A stretch of DNA of 64,000 bases, taken from positions 8,926,587 through 8,990,586 of the forward strand of contig NC_071333.1 in assembly GCF_010183535.1 (NCBI RefSeq), in the 5' to 3' direction. The notes beneath the pieces were generated by a model, which ran no database searches, had not been told where the DNA came from, and saw only the letters and a program-made list of their open reading frames with translations. The DNA comes from Caenorhabditis remanei. Taxonomy: Eukaryota; Nematoda; Chromadorea; Rhabditida; Rhabditidae. This document shows positions 1 through 11,138 of the stretch, in pieces. The position numbers were made by a program, and so were the translations under genes. How positions within the stretch are numbered: the stretch's first letter is position 1; each line of letters opens with the position of its first letter.

Positions 1-257
1 ACACAAATGAAACCGCGCGGTGGCGTATATGCGGACGATTTGGAATTCCATATGAAAAAGCTTAACCATTTGAAAAGTTTGAGAGCTTATAACTCAGCTC
101 ACAGTAACATTTAGCAGATTTTCTTGGCAGAAATGGAATCCCTATAGTCAAAAGTACCAATGACCAAATTTATAGATTTTTTGAAAGCCGCGTCTCCAAA
201 GATTTCTCTTGCAAAACACGATACGCTACATAGAACTTTCTTCTTTATGATAAAAAC

Positions 258-2215
258 TCACTTGAACACTGCATCGAATAGATCACTAACGAAATCGTAG
301 AATTCTCGTTCCATTTTATACACTTCATCTCGTCGAATCATAGATAACGTTTGATCATTTGGAGGGATTTTCTTTTTTGTGTATCGTAGATGAGCACGAT
401 TAGCTGAAATAAACAAAAAAAATGTGATTGGATTGTTTGGCAGTTTTGATGACATGCAGAACCAGGTAAATCTGCGTCTATAAATAAAACTAAATTTTTG
501 GAGTATTCATCTGTAAAGATTAATCAGTTAAAATTGAGCAAAATTGATACATCTGGACCATTTTTTCTTCTTCTTTCCACACTTTTTTACAGTAAACAAA
601 GAGAGGAAAAAGGATAAAGCAATTTCTTCCATTCTGGGCACTCAAGCAAAACTTCGTGAAATACATCCACCGGGAAATCCTCGAAGAGCAGCTTCATATC
701 TGATGAGAAACATCAGTTTTTTATTTGTATTTCCATTTGCTATTTCGTTCAATCTGTTTGAAGAAATAGCAAAGAGAGCGACTACAGATGAACTGTTACC
801 TTTCACATCGTCGACGTAAACCATTTTTCCTTGAACAAGAAATTTGTGGAGATCATAACGTTTTGTATTTGCAATGAAGCCAACTTGGGCAAAAAGACAT
901 GGAACAGTTAACGGAGGTTTATACTGATTTGTCCTGCTTGATGATATTTTGAAACTAAACATGGACATTCATAGCAAATAGAATATGATCTCTCAACTAG
1001 TACTGCACCCGTCCTGACCGAGATTATGTTTGTGCGCCTTATTTTCATTCTGATTTAGTTGACTCTTTGTATCTAAAAGTTTTTGTTGAGAAAAAGCGCG
1101 TATCGTAATTAAAATAGAACCAGGCAGCAAATATTCAGTCTCAACTAATCTAGAATTCTGTCTCTAACTAAATTTATTGAAATCCTCACCGTCAAGATGA
1201 TCAAAATGGTTGAGTGCTCCATTGAAGAAGTCTGGAACTGTGACTTCAAGAAGTGCAATCATATCCCGCATCCGCGCGGTTGTTCCAACCAAAAGGTACT
1301 TCTCCATCGCGTTTTGTTTTGCCATTTTTAACGCTTCTGGGTTCCCGACTTCTCTGAAATTGATAAATCTGCTTGGAAATTCACAGCCTCATCAAACTCA
1401 CGAGCAAAAGTGATAGTGTCCGCAGAAAAAGGGAATTTGTACCCACATTTGTTTCATATCGCAATCTTTCCCTCCTCGCGTGTAGCACTCATCGAAGGTC
1501 TGGAATTGATCATACTTGTTGAGAGTTGACGAATCAAAAAGCTTCTCACCTCATTGTTTCCTGCTCGACTTCGTTTCAAACCTATTCTATAGTTGTCTCC
1601 GTATCGTAGAAAATAGTAATGAGACAATAGTCGTTCTAATGGCTCTCTTATGATGTTAATGTATATTGGGTTGGCCAAACCAAACCTGAAATGTAATTTA
1701 TTGTATAATTTGCGACTTTCCATTGAGTAAGTTAAATGGTTCATTCAATTTTTGTGTGAATCAACGAAAACTGACCTTTGAAAATCGATATATGCGACAT
1801 GGCCGTGGTAAAAGGCCGGTAGCCTCTCGGTCCACGTAGTGACATTGTTGACGAACGTGTATTGATCGGGCAGACTCATTATCTAAACGGGACATACGTT
1901 TTTTTGCCGAGAACTCCAGTCCTACCTGTCGATTCTTTGTCATATTAACATGAAGTACATTGAATCCATTTTCTTTGTATAAATCGTAAGCAATTGCATT
2001 TGTGAATGTTGTTGAGCCAGTTTTGGGTATCTTCAAAACGAGAAACTAATTTAATTCAGAGAAAACTTACTTACTCTGTTATAAAACACAATTTTGTTGG
2101 ACGAAGGCCATTTTATGTTGTGAAATGAGCGACGCTTGAGATTGAATAAAAACAGGAATAAAACAAGTACAGAAATGCCGACAGAATATATTAATTTACG
2201 CTTTATCCACAACAT
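258..2215 (-). CDS. hst-2: Heparan sulfate 2-O-sulfotransferase
   Basis: Golgi type II membrane enzyme that transfers sulfate from PAPS to the 2-O position of uronic acid in heparan sulfate. The first ATG (2215-2213) opens a short basic tail (MLWIKRK) followed by a signal-anchor helix of about 20 residues. The next exon holds the PAPS 5'-phosphosulfate loop [11 protein letters not shown], and later exons hold [53 protein letters not shown] and [12 protein letters not shown], all matching the HS2ST family. Approximate exons: 2215-2075, 2045-1926, 1882-1776, 1685-1550, 1499-1402, 1353-1190, 403-258. The 46-base intron at 1925-1883 is near the minimum size. Reading straight to the TGA at 258 gives about 303 residues, shorter than vertebrate HS2ST (356). 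A GTGAGT donor overlaps that stop, so a further 3' exon, possibly outside the window, is likely. Identification is strong; the 3' end is not resolved. Confidence 0.93.
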
Positions 2216-2981
2216 TCCGTGAATATCGGCACAAAATGTCTTGAGAAAACGGAGGATGCGCACAAGGAGACAATGCGCGTTTTTGGTGGCCTGCGTCTCT
2301 TGGGAAAACAAACGTTTTTTTGGGTAGGATATTCTTTTGAACACACCGCCACAACATAGATTTGAACAGAAAACATTATAGAATGGAGTAAAGTTAGGTT
2401 AACTAAAAAATACTAGCCAAATCTTTGGATACAAGGGCGTCCGATTTTATGTTGACATTCAGTATGGGAATGACCTTCAAAATAAAAACATAGCAAGACG
2501 GTGAATATTGGAAAATTTTTCGTTAGAAATCATTTTATTATATATTTCTCATTTAAAAAAGCGTTTATGGATAGATTGTTGTTCTCAGATCATGGACACA
2601 ATAATTTTGAAATAAAAAAGATAAATTGAGCTGACGGACAAAATAAGCCTTGCGGATGCACAGGCGCAACCTTGAAGACGGGTTAGTGAATAGACAATCT
2701 GAGGCATATTCAATGATTGTTAGAACAGATTCTCATACTTTTTGAACACACTAATGGAACATCGAATCCAATGAGAAAAAAATCAAAAAACGAAGGAGAA
2801 TTTGGTTTATTAAAAAAAGAAGAACATCTTCGACTACGATTGCACTCGGTCTTTACTGAAGGTCACCAGGGGTCACATTTAGAAAATAAAATGACAATTG
2901 AGATTTTTGAAAACACATTAGCATACTGAATTGAATCATAAAAACATAAATTATTACTGTACGGAAGGATAAGTGTTCGAT

Positions 2982-4190
2982 TTAGTAGGCATTAAGTAGT
3001 TGTGGTCTCCAGTAGGTTCTGAGGTACTGAAATATAAGAAATTAGTAGACGTAGGCTTACAACCTAGTAGTAAGGTCTTAAGTTTGATAGAACTGTGGAT
3101 TAGCCACTCACCTCAAGGAAAAGTTGGGCATTAACTTCGAAAATCTCGATGTCCAAATCGTAGTTGTTTGGTGCTGGTGTCTTTGGGTTGTTGTATACTG
3201 CAAAATCACAAAATGAATTTAATTTTTTTTTACCGTTTGTACCATAAATACCAGGCGATTTGTCAAATGTCATAATTCCTTTCATGAATCCTGTAGCTCT
3301 ACGCAATCTGCTCACTCTCAGAGGTGATCCATCAAACTCCTCCAAGAATTTTTTGAGCAAATCTTAAATATTAGGCGTATTAATTATGTGATTTCTAATT
3401 CAACCAACCGCGAAAATAGTCGACATGTTTGGACATTCTTTTCAATTCACGAATCATTTTTGGTGTGCCGCACAATGGTTTTCCGTTGATATCAGGCATA
3501 TAAAGTTCTCCGCTTTTGGCGATCAGCTCCAGCATTGTCTTTTCCGCATTCTTCCGCACTTCCTCAACGTTTTCAGTTCCAGATCTTTCTGTGAATGCTG
3601 AAAAATGTGCCTTCAATTTGGTTGACTTTTACTGAATAAGCAACTTACTTTCAATAGCCGCTTGGAAAAAACCGATTTGAATCCACCGTTGAAATCTGTC
3701 GAATTGAGACGGTGGCGGTCTCGGTGCGCTTCTCATTTGTCTCATTAGATTCTCATCTTCATCGTCCTCATCTTCTTCTGCGTCTTCGTTATCTTCTTCC
3801 ACGCTTTCACGATCCTCCTCACCTCGGCCAACTTCTTCTTGACCCTCCGCGTCTGGTTGTTGAACTGGTGGACTTGGTCCAGCTCCTTCGGCTTCTCTCA
3901 TGCGTTCGAGTGCTCTTTGGATTGGCCCACTTCTTGCAGCAAAACCATGGAATGGAACCATTTGGATTTGGAATGCTGTAAATTTATGGTTTTAAGAAGT
4001 AAGAAAAAGTTGGGTGATAAAAATGTTGTCTTCGTAGAAAACAGAATGAAAATCTTAGCCAAAAAGTTCGAGAAGATAATCCGAAGACATCAATCTTCTT
4101 CATAAACTCACGTGGTCTAAACATATTCCTTCCGTTTTCGGCTGGTCGATTCATTGGAGCCGGTGTCGAAGACGACGTCGTGAGTGCCAT
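2982..4190 (-). CDS. Unrecognised acidic protein, about 280 aa
   Basis: I do not recognise this family. The ATG at 4190 starts a Ser/Thr/Pro-rich N-terminus (MALTTSSSTPAPMNRP), followed by an RALERMREAEG helix and a strongly acidic run of about 35 residues rich in E and D (around 3850-3740). The second half looks globular and charged: RFQRWIQIGFFQAAIE, then NVEEVRKNAEKTMLELIAKSGELYMPD, LKRMSKHVDYFR, LLKKFLEEFDGSPLRVSRLRRATGF, YDLDIEIFEVNAQLFLE and a terminal YLRTYWRPQLLNAY. Exons are about 4190-4114, 3976-3651, 3600-3412, 3360-3235, 3199-3110 and 3026-2982, all joined at clean GT..AG borders. No membrane segment or signal peptide is seen. The acidic stretch suggests a nuclear or chromatin-binding protein, but that is inference only. 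It is separated by about 770 bases from hst-2, too far for a typical operon pair. Confidence 0.75.
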
Positions 4191-5872
4191 GGGAGCTTAT
4201 ATCCACACTGCAAACGAAACGTATGTGCGGAGAGCAAGCGAGCACGAGAGAAAACTACGGATCGATACTGGCTGGTGTGCTCATTTTCATAGAATAGGGG
4301 AGAGGAGCCCAATAAACTGATAAGAGAGGAGGTTTGAATGTGGGAATCATGTTGGTTTGGGGAGTGCGTTGTTTATGGAAAAATGGTTGTTCTAACGAAG
4401 AAATCTGAACCTAGGGGAACAAAAAGTTTACAGTAATATGAATCCGGATCTATTTGGAAATTTGAGATAAAAGTGTACACAGAAATGTGTTGTGCATCTT
4501 CTGAAAATGTAAACTATTTATATTTGAACTAATTAGCAGAGTTTATATTGACCAACCTAATCTAACTTTCTCAAAAACATCAACACTCATAACAACTGTA
4601 TATCATAAAGTAAGACTACTTGAAACAGGTTATTCAAGAAAGTGATAGTTTTTATCTTATCTGAAAAGAAAGCCATCATAAATGTCTGTGAAGGTTCGTT
4701 GAAAACTTATACACCTACACAGAACTGTTCACCCTACCTCCTATATTTGCTCTTGGACTCAATTGACCTCTCCGTCCAACTTATTTGCTCTACTTTTGTA
4801 GTCTATTATCCGACAAAGACACTATTGGATTTCGTCAAGACATCAATTTTATTGTACATACAAGTAGATTATAAAAAAAGGAAAGCCGGTACATAAGAAA
4901 AGTGAACGCCGTAACAGTTGAACAAAGAACTGGGTTGAACATGAAAAAGTGGGTCGGAATAGTGTGAGTAAAGAAGCAGCGCGGCACCATGGCTCCTGCT
5001 TCAAAGGGTTACTCATGTCGGGTAAAAAAAAAAGGGTTTTTTGATGAATGGCGCCTCATCATTGATTATTAATGCTCAGGCCGTTACTATTCAAATTCAT
5101 TCACTCTATGCAAACTATGTTCATTGAGTTGCGTAGGATGGGAGTAGAGGGGGCACGACCTTTTGTTAATAGACAAAGAGGTACATGTGAAAATAGACAT
5201 TTGAATCAAAACCCTATAGTAAAAAGGTTGCGCAGAAAGAAAAGGAGAGGCAACTGGGAAAGTGCAAAAACTCGGAGCTGTGAAATATGAAGGGAATGTT
5301 GAAGAGGCGGAGAAAGAATAATGGATGAACCAGATGGGTGGTGGTGAAAGGCGATTCGGGGACAAGACACGGTCAAAAACAGCTGCCTGACCCATTGGTG
5401 AGCCTGGCCGGAACGCGGCACGACATCTGCCGACGCGGAAAAGTCTGGCGTTCTAAATGAGTGGACTGGTACAAGATGAAGCAGAGGCAGGAAACGTTGG
5501 ACGAAAATGTGCATTGCGTATAGAATGGGCGAGGGGAATAGATGTATCAAGAAATGCTACATATATACACGACTAGAGGGGTGGGTGGTGGGGAACATTG
5601 GCAGCCTACAGCAAAAAGCAATCAAGAAGGAAGAGAAGAGCGTATTTCCAAAATATCAATCTGCATCCTCGTCAATGAATTCAAAATCGACACAATGGAC
5701 ATCTCGAATGCAGAAATTCTTTCTGAAAAATAGAATTGAAAACTTAAAATCAATATCTATATTTTCAATCTGGTTGAAAACTTTTGTTATGATTTTCAGC
5801 CGTTGAGTGCAGCATGGGAAAATTTTTAAAAGTTCATCATGTTGGAAAATCTTTCATCTTTAACTCTTAATT
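4191..5872. other. Intergenic, upstream of acidic gene and downstream of TMEM129
   Basis: I see no gene here. The open frames at 5072-5290 (+), 5087-5550 (-) and 5507-5806 (+) overlap each other on both strands, lack splice-consistent neighbours and have low-complexity composition. The part next to 4190 is presumably the promoter of the acidic gene. Confidence 0.5.
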
Positions 5873-8282
5873 TTACAATATAACAAACCTGCAGGTAGGA
5901 CACTGAGCGCTTCCTCGGAAATACTCGTATCTGTAGATGTTGTCTACGTTTTGCTTGGTGATGAAGATTTGAGCGATACAGTTCCTGCACCTATAATAAG
6001 AATAACAATTATTCTTCAGAAATGATTGACCGCGCGGCATTGGTTTCAGGGTAATCAACAACGAACAGGTGGTCCCGCCAGAGAAAACGGGCCTTCTGCA
6101 TTCTTGAGACCTCGGCGTGCAGCTGTCGTCTTCCATTGATGCAGACGGGTTGTCCCCCTATTCCCTCCATAATTAATCGGTCAGTATGGTAATTGACCTC
6201 AAGATTGTGGAATGGGGTACACTTTCACTTTCAGACTGTCACATGGATAGAGGGTCAAGCTTACCATAATGGACGGCATGTGCAGTTTTCACATGGAGGC
6301 GTGAAACGGAGACCCGTGTCATGGAACAGCACTCTTGGCTCTTGTCCTGTACAAGTTTTTTCGATCTTCACAATGTTCTCCTCAGTGCCACACGCAAAAC
6401 ATGGATCAAGATCGCTTCTTTTCACTCGATGGAGGTACCTACTGTTCGTCTCGATTCTGTCAATAAAGTCCTGAAAAATTAAATGTTAGAAGTAGGAAAA
6501 CTGTTATTAATTGTATTACTTCTTTAAGTTCTTCCATTATTGTCATTGGTACGTTGATGTGAGGCGGCACAAAAATCGGCACTTCAAGAACTTCGTTCAA
6601 CATTCGATAGTAGTCTTGGCGTAATCTGAAAACAGAAATCGTGTCAATTTTGGAATATAAGGTTTGAATTGTTTTCGTTTTTCACGATTGACAAAGGAAA
6701 TTAAAGATATTGTTAGCATAGATAACACCTCCATATCTTTACTTGAATTCGACCATAGTTTGATTAAATCATATCGATGAAACTCATTTCAAAAAAGAAA
6801 GAAGTTTATGGTGGCGCTCTAACGTTTTATTGTCGGTCCTCTATTTTCGGTTCACTCGAGAAAATTAGAAAAATGTACTTACGTAATTGTGAATGACTGA
6901 AGATACTCGGGACGGAATCTCACTTTCACAAAAATGTATCGAATTCTCTCTTCTTCATCCTGATTATTTGGGAGCTGAATAATGTTTTTGAGAGTTCTTC
7001 AACAGAAAGATCTAGGGACACAAACCAGTGGCATGCGAGTGTTATCCACTTGAAGTCTCAAATCAGCTATCTTCACTGCAACGAATCTCCAATTTGATGA
7101 GTAGACAAAGAAACTTCTCGTGACAAACAGGAATGTTCGTTCTAAAATGATGATACTGTTCAGACATAATCTTCCGAACTATTTTGCATATCTATGGATT
7201 ATAATACTCACGTGAAAGTTTGACTCTGAATGTGTCCGGATTGGAAATCACATCTTGTGCCTCTTCAAGAGCGTCTGGGTGTTCATTGTAGTACCGGTAA
7301 ACTGGCCACTGCTTGTAGTCTTTGATTCTATTACAATACAAAGCAGCACCTGAAAAGAAGAACGGAAGCTAAAAATTATTGATTTTGATTAACCTATCAC
7401 TGATATCACAAACGCTGTGAACCACATGTACGGATGATCGAGCGGTTCTGGAAAACGACGAGTGTCGACTGCGGTCATGAAGAGATTTCCGTGAACGAAA
7501 TACAAGGAGATCACTGAAAAATAGATAGCTTGAGGAAATCTGAAGCTACATGTTTGGTATTTTCATAGAGCCCCTGCGACAGTCATTTTAATTTAAATAT
7601 GTAACTGGAAGATACTGGATTTTTTCATATTCATAAAATTCCAATTTTTATAATACTACCAGATAACTTTCAATGGCATCACCAGACTCAATTATAAGCT
7701 TCTGGTCAGAATGGTTTCTTGGCTGTTTTCTTCGAAACCACAACTTCAGCTTAGTTTCTTCACACAACTGCGAAGATAGAATACTTAGCAGACGAAATTT
7801 CAAATTCTTAAGATGAATGGTGAGATTTCACTTTTTAACTAAAGCAAGCTACTAGTCGAGCTCGTTTTTCATTAACAACTGCACCAGCACTAACATCCCT
7901 GTTTCAACACAAATTATTCTAGCAACTGAACTCACCACATGGATAAGCTGCCACGAACGCATGAAAAAACGCGACCCGTTTAGCGGCATACTCAACAAAA
8001 CCGTAGTGCCGAGAGTTATAAATGATTGTGAACAGGTCGAACAGCGTGAGGCCAAGCCCGTCGAGCAATTCCTCCGGTGGAAACACCAATGCAAAATGAG
8101 CGGCTGTTAAAATTGCGATGTGACCAGCCACGTGCATTAATGTCAGAGGAGCTAAAAACAGTAGATTTTATTAAAACTCTGAAAATTGTTGCAGTATTTT
8201 TACCTGTAAATTGACATGTTATGGCTGAAAAAACACCAAGAACGAAGATGAAGAACCATGTTCCTCTTTTTATAGAGGTCAT
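5873..8282 (-). CDS. TMEM129-like ER E3 ubiquitin ligase
   Basis: Multi-pass ER protein with a C-terminal atypical RING. Human TMEM129 acts with Derlin-1 in ER-associated degradation. The ATG at 8282 starts MTSIKRGTWFFIFVLGVF, a first membrane segment; further hydrophobic stretches lie in the second and third exons (LMHVAGHIAILTAAHFALVF; MWFTAFVISVIGAALYC). The RING is spread over the last two exons: CFACGTEENIVKIEKTC, CENCTCRPLWCRNC and a terminal CPTCRFVIL, which lines up with the CPTCRARFCILD end of the human protein. Nine exons join in phase: 8282-8204, 8151-7936, 7513-7394, 7349-7212, 7141-7026, 6974-6883, 6625-6520, 6470-6265, 5990-5873. The total is about 396 residues against 362 in human. 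The last join splits the W of CRPLWC between exons. The gene is divergent from idh-2. Confidence 0.85.
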
Positions 8283-8842
8283 CCTGAATAAAAATCAATG
8301 AGGCTAATTGGTTTTCGACAATCTGACAAAAAATAAATAAATGCGTATGATAATAACTGTTTAAATAAAGGAGAAATTGTATGAATGAAACATTCAGATA
8401 AAATCGATTGAACTCCAATCACAGTGTCACACTGTTATCAAAACCATTCCAATGCAACGTTTCTTTTACTGCCTGAGGGAGAAGTCCGCAATGTGTCGTC
8501 GTTTGTGGTGTAATTGCGTACAAATCGGAAAATGTGGACATCTCATTGAGCGAGGGAACGGTGCATCTTTTTTAATTTTTTTCCAATAAATCATAAATGC
8601 ATGACCCTGTGATTTTTTTACTTTCTTCGTTTCTTTTTTACCTCTTAAGATGACATTCTATATCACTGTCAAGAATGATTTGCAATCTATCAAGATAAGA
8701 AGAGAATGCGTTGTCCTTCTTATCAAACTGACCATTTGCGCGTACAAACGGCCACTACATTCTATTTGTTCCTTTCCCACGTTTTATTCCACTTCCACGT
8801 CAACCTTTGAATTCCTTCAAATTGTTTCAGAACTTGTGAAGA
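8283..8842. promoter_or_regulatory. Shared divergent promoter, TMEM129-like / idh-2
   Basis: The two start codons (8282 minus, 8843 plus) are 560 bases apart, with no other gene between them. ATTGTTTCAG at 8821-8830, 12 bases before the idh-2 ATG, is a good 3' splice acceptor with no convincing upstream exon, so it is probably the SL1 trans-splice site. No TATA element stands out. Confidence 0.55.
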
Positions 8843-10692
8843 ATGTTGAGCAGACTCAATCCGAGAAACTTGTCGTTAGTTCGCAATGTTGCTACCGCTG
8901 CTACTCAGGAGAGACAAAAAATCAAAGTAGAAAATCCAGTTGTCGATTTGGATGGAGATGAGATGACTAGAATTATCTGGAAGGAGATCAAAAATAAGGT
9001 TTGAATCTGAATCACGAGCAACGGGACTAAATTTGTCTATTTCAGCTGATTTTTCCGTATCTGGATCTCGACATCAAGTATTATGACCTTGGACTCGAAT
9101 ACCGAGACGAGACAAATGATCAGGTAAATAATTGATGAGGTAGTGAGACCAATTGAAACCGTTTGTTTCTGTGGAAACAATAACGGAACAAAAACGGAAA
9201 AAGGAACCGGTTCTGCTTTTAAAAGTTAAAATGGTTAAATGATACCACTTCCTTTATTATCGAAAAGAAATTTAGAGGTATTTCAATAAATCAAAAACCA
9301 GAAATCAAAACATGTAATGGTTTTTTACAGGTTACCGTCGACGCAGCTCATGCGATTCTGGAGCACAGCGTCGGAATCAAATGTGCCACCATCACCCCGG
9401 ATGAGGCTCGTGTTAAGGAGTTCAAGTTGAAGAAAATGTGGCTCTCACCAAACGGAACCATCAGAAACATTCTCGGAGGAACTGTGTTCCGTGAGCCGAT
9501 TCTCTGTGAAAACATTCCAAGATTAGTGCCAGGATGGACTCAGCCAATCACCATTGGGCGTCATGCATTCGGAGATCAATACAAATGTACAGACGTGGTG
9601 ATTCCAAGTGGATCGACTCTTGAATTGGTTGTCAATAACCCAGATGGATCAAAAGATATTCATAAGGTCTACGATTTCAAGAACTCTGCAGGAGTTGGAT
9701 TGGCTATGTATAATACTGATGAGGTCTCTTAAGATTCCTTGTTTTGATTAATACAAAATGGTCGTTTTCAGAGCATTAAAGGATTTGCTCACTCTTGCTT
9801 CCAATATGCACTCATGAAGAAATGGCCATTGTACCTCTCCACTAAGAACACAATTTTGAAGAAGTATGACGGACGTTTCAAGGATATTTTCCAAGCTATC
9901 TATGAGAAGTAAGTTCTGGTTTGACTGATCTTGATCAAAAAATTCATTTAGGAAGTACGAGGCTGAATTCAAAGACAACAAAATCTGGTATGAGCACCGT
10001 TTGATTGATGATCAGGTGGCTCAAGCTCTTAAGAGCTCTGGAGGATTTGTGTGGGCGTGTAAGAACTACGACGGAGATGTTCAAAGTGATATTGTTGCAC
10101 AAGGTGAGCATTTTATTTTATGGTAACAAACAAAACGTAAGTTTTCTTCAGGTTACGGATCGCTCGGTCTCATGTCGTCAGTTCTAATGTGTCCAGATGG
10201 AAAAACTATTGAGGCAGAAGCTGCCCACGGAACTGTCACACGTCATTATCGTGAACACCAAAAAGTGAGTTTTGGTAATTAGAAAATATGATTGTTCAAT
10301 TGTTATTTCAGGGTAACTCAACCTCCACAAATCCAATCGCTTCTATCTTTGCCTGGACCAGAGGCCTTCATCACAGAGGTGTTCTCGACAACAATGAAGC
10401 CTTGAAAACGTGAGTTTAGAGGATAAGAAACGTTAAATAAACTGAGACTGAAGATTTGCATCTTTCTACTTCCATTTCGCAGCGCGAAATAATAATTATT
10501 TTTTTCAGTTTCTCCTTGACACTCGAAAAAGCTTGCATCGACACTGTGGAGGAAGGAAAAATGACAAAAGACCTCTCAATTTGCATTCATGGCTCCAATA
10601 AGGGAGCCGAGAAAGGAGCGTATCTGATCACCGAAGACTTCCTTGCCGCCATCGACACCAGAATGGCTGAACTCATGCGTCAGAAGAACTAG
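8843..10692 (+). CDS. idh-2: Mitochondrial isocitrate dehydrogenase [NADP]
   Basis: Converts isocitrate to 2-oxoglutarate with NADPH production in the mitochondrial matrix. The ATG at 8843 gives an N-terminus rich in R, S and L without acidic residues ([20 protein letters not shown]), a typical matrix-targeting leader. It is followed by the conserved start [19 protein letters not shown]. Other family signatures: [36 protein letters not shown], the substrate-binding [61 protein letters not shown] and the cofactor region [31 protein letters not shown]. Eight exons (8843-8998, 9046-9123, 9331-9723, 9772-9908, 9952-10103, 10152-10264, 10312-10409, 10509-10692) total 1311 bases, or 436 residues, a normal length. 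The leader separates it from the cytosolic idh-1 paralogue, and from memory C. elegans C34F6.8 is idh-2. Confidence 0.96.
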
Positions 10693-11138
10693 ACATTCCA
10701 TGTTGTAAATTATTTCTGTATTTAGAGCGCTGATGATAAGCTATGTGTAGGGGATTCCGTTTGCCATCTATTTATTCACACCAAAGAGAAAACGAATGAA
10801 AATTTTCTAAATTCACAGAACGGTTTTTTTTTTGATAATGGGTGTGATGCGTTTGCAGGAAATGAGCGATAGAATGGAGAAAACGCCGGAACTAACGAAA
10901 TAAGCATTAATAATATGGAATGAATGAAATCTCAGAATTTTTGGGATAGAAATATACAGAGAGAAGAGATCTGAAAAGAATCAAAACCGAGGAAAAATTC
11001 ACATGATAGATATTGAAAAATAAGAAAAAGAGGGTAGAAGATGTGTGAGTGCATTGAAAATACGTGTATATGTAGAAGTGGAAACCATTGAAAAGTTAAA
11101 GGTGCTTGCAAATAAAATGAAGAGATATTGTGCGTGGA
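10693..11138. other. Convergent 3' intergenic region
   Basis: Holds the 3' UTRs of idh-2 (plus) and of the USP gene (minus). It is A-rich; I see no gene. Confidence 0.6.

Noticed and set aside
642..968. 108-codon minus-strand frame inside the large hst-2 intron, considered as an alternative C-terminal exon
   Set aside because: It shows no similarity to the conserved sulfotransferase C-terminus, and the plus strand is open over the same bases.
258..8282. A possible minus-strand operon of hst-2, the acidic gene and TMEM129
   Set aside because: The gaps of about 770 and 1,680 bases are far larger than the roughly 100-base spacing typical of SL2 operons.
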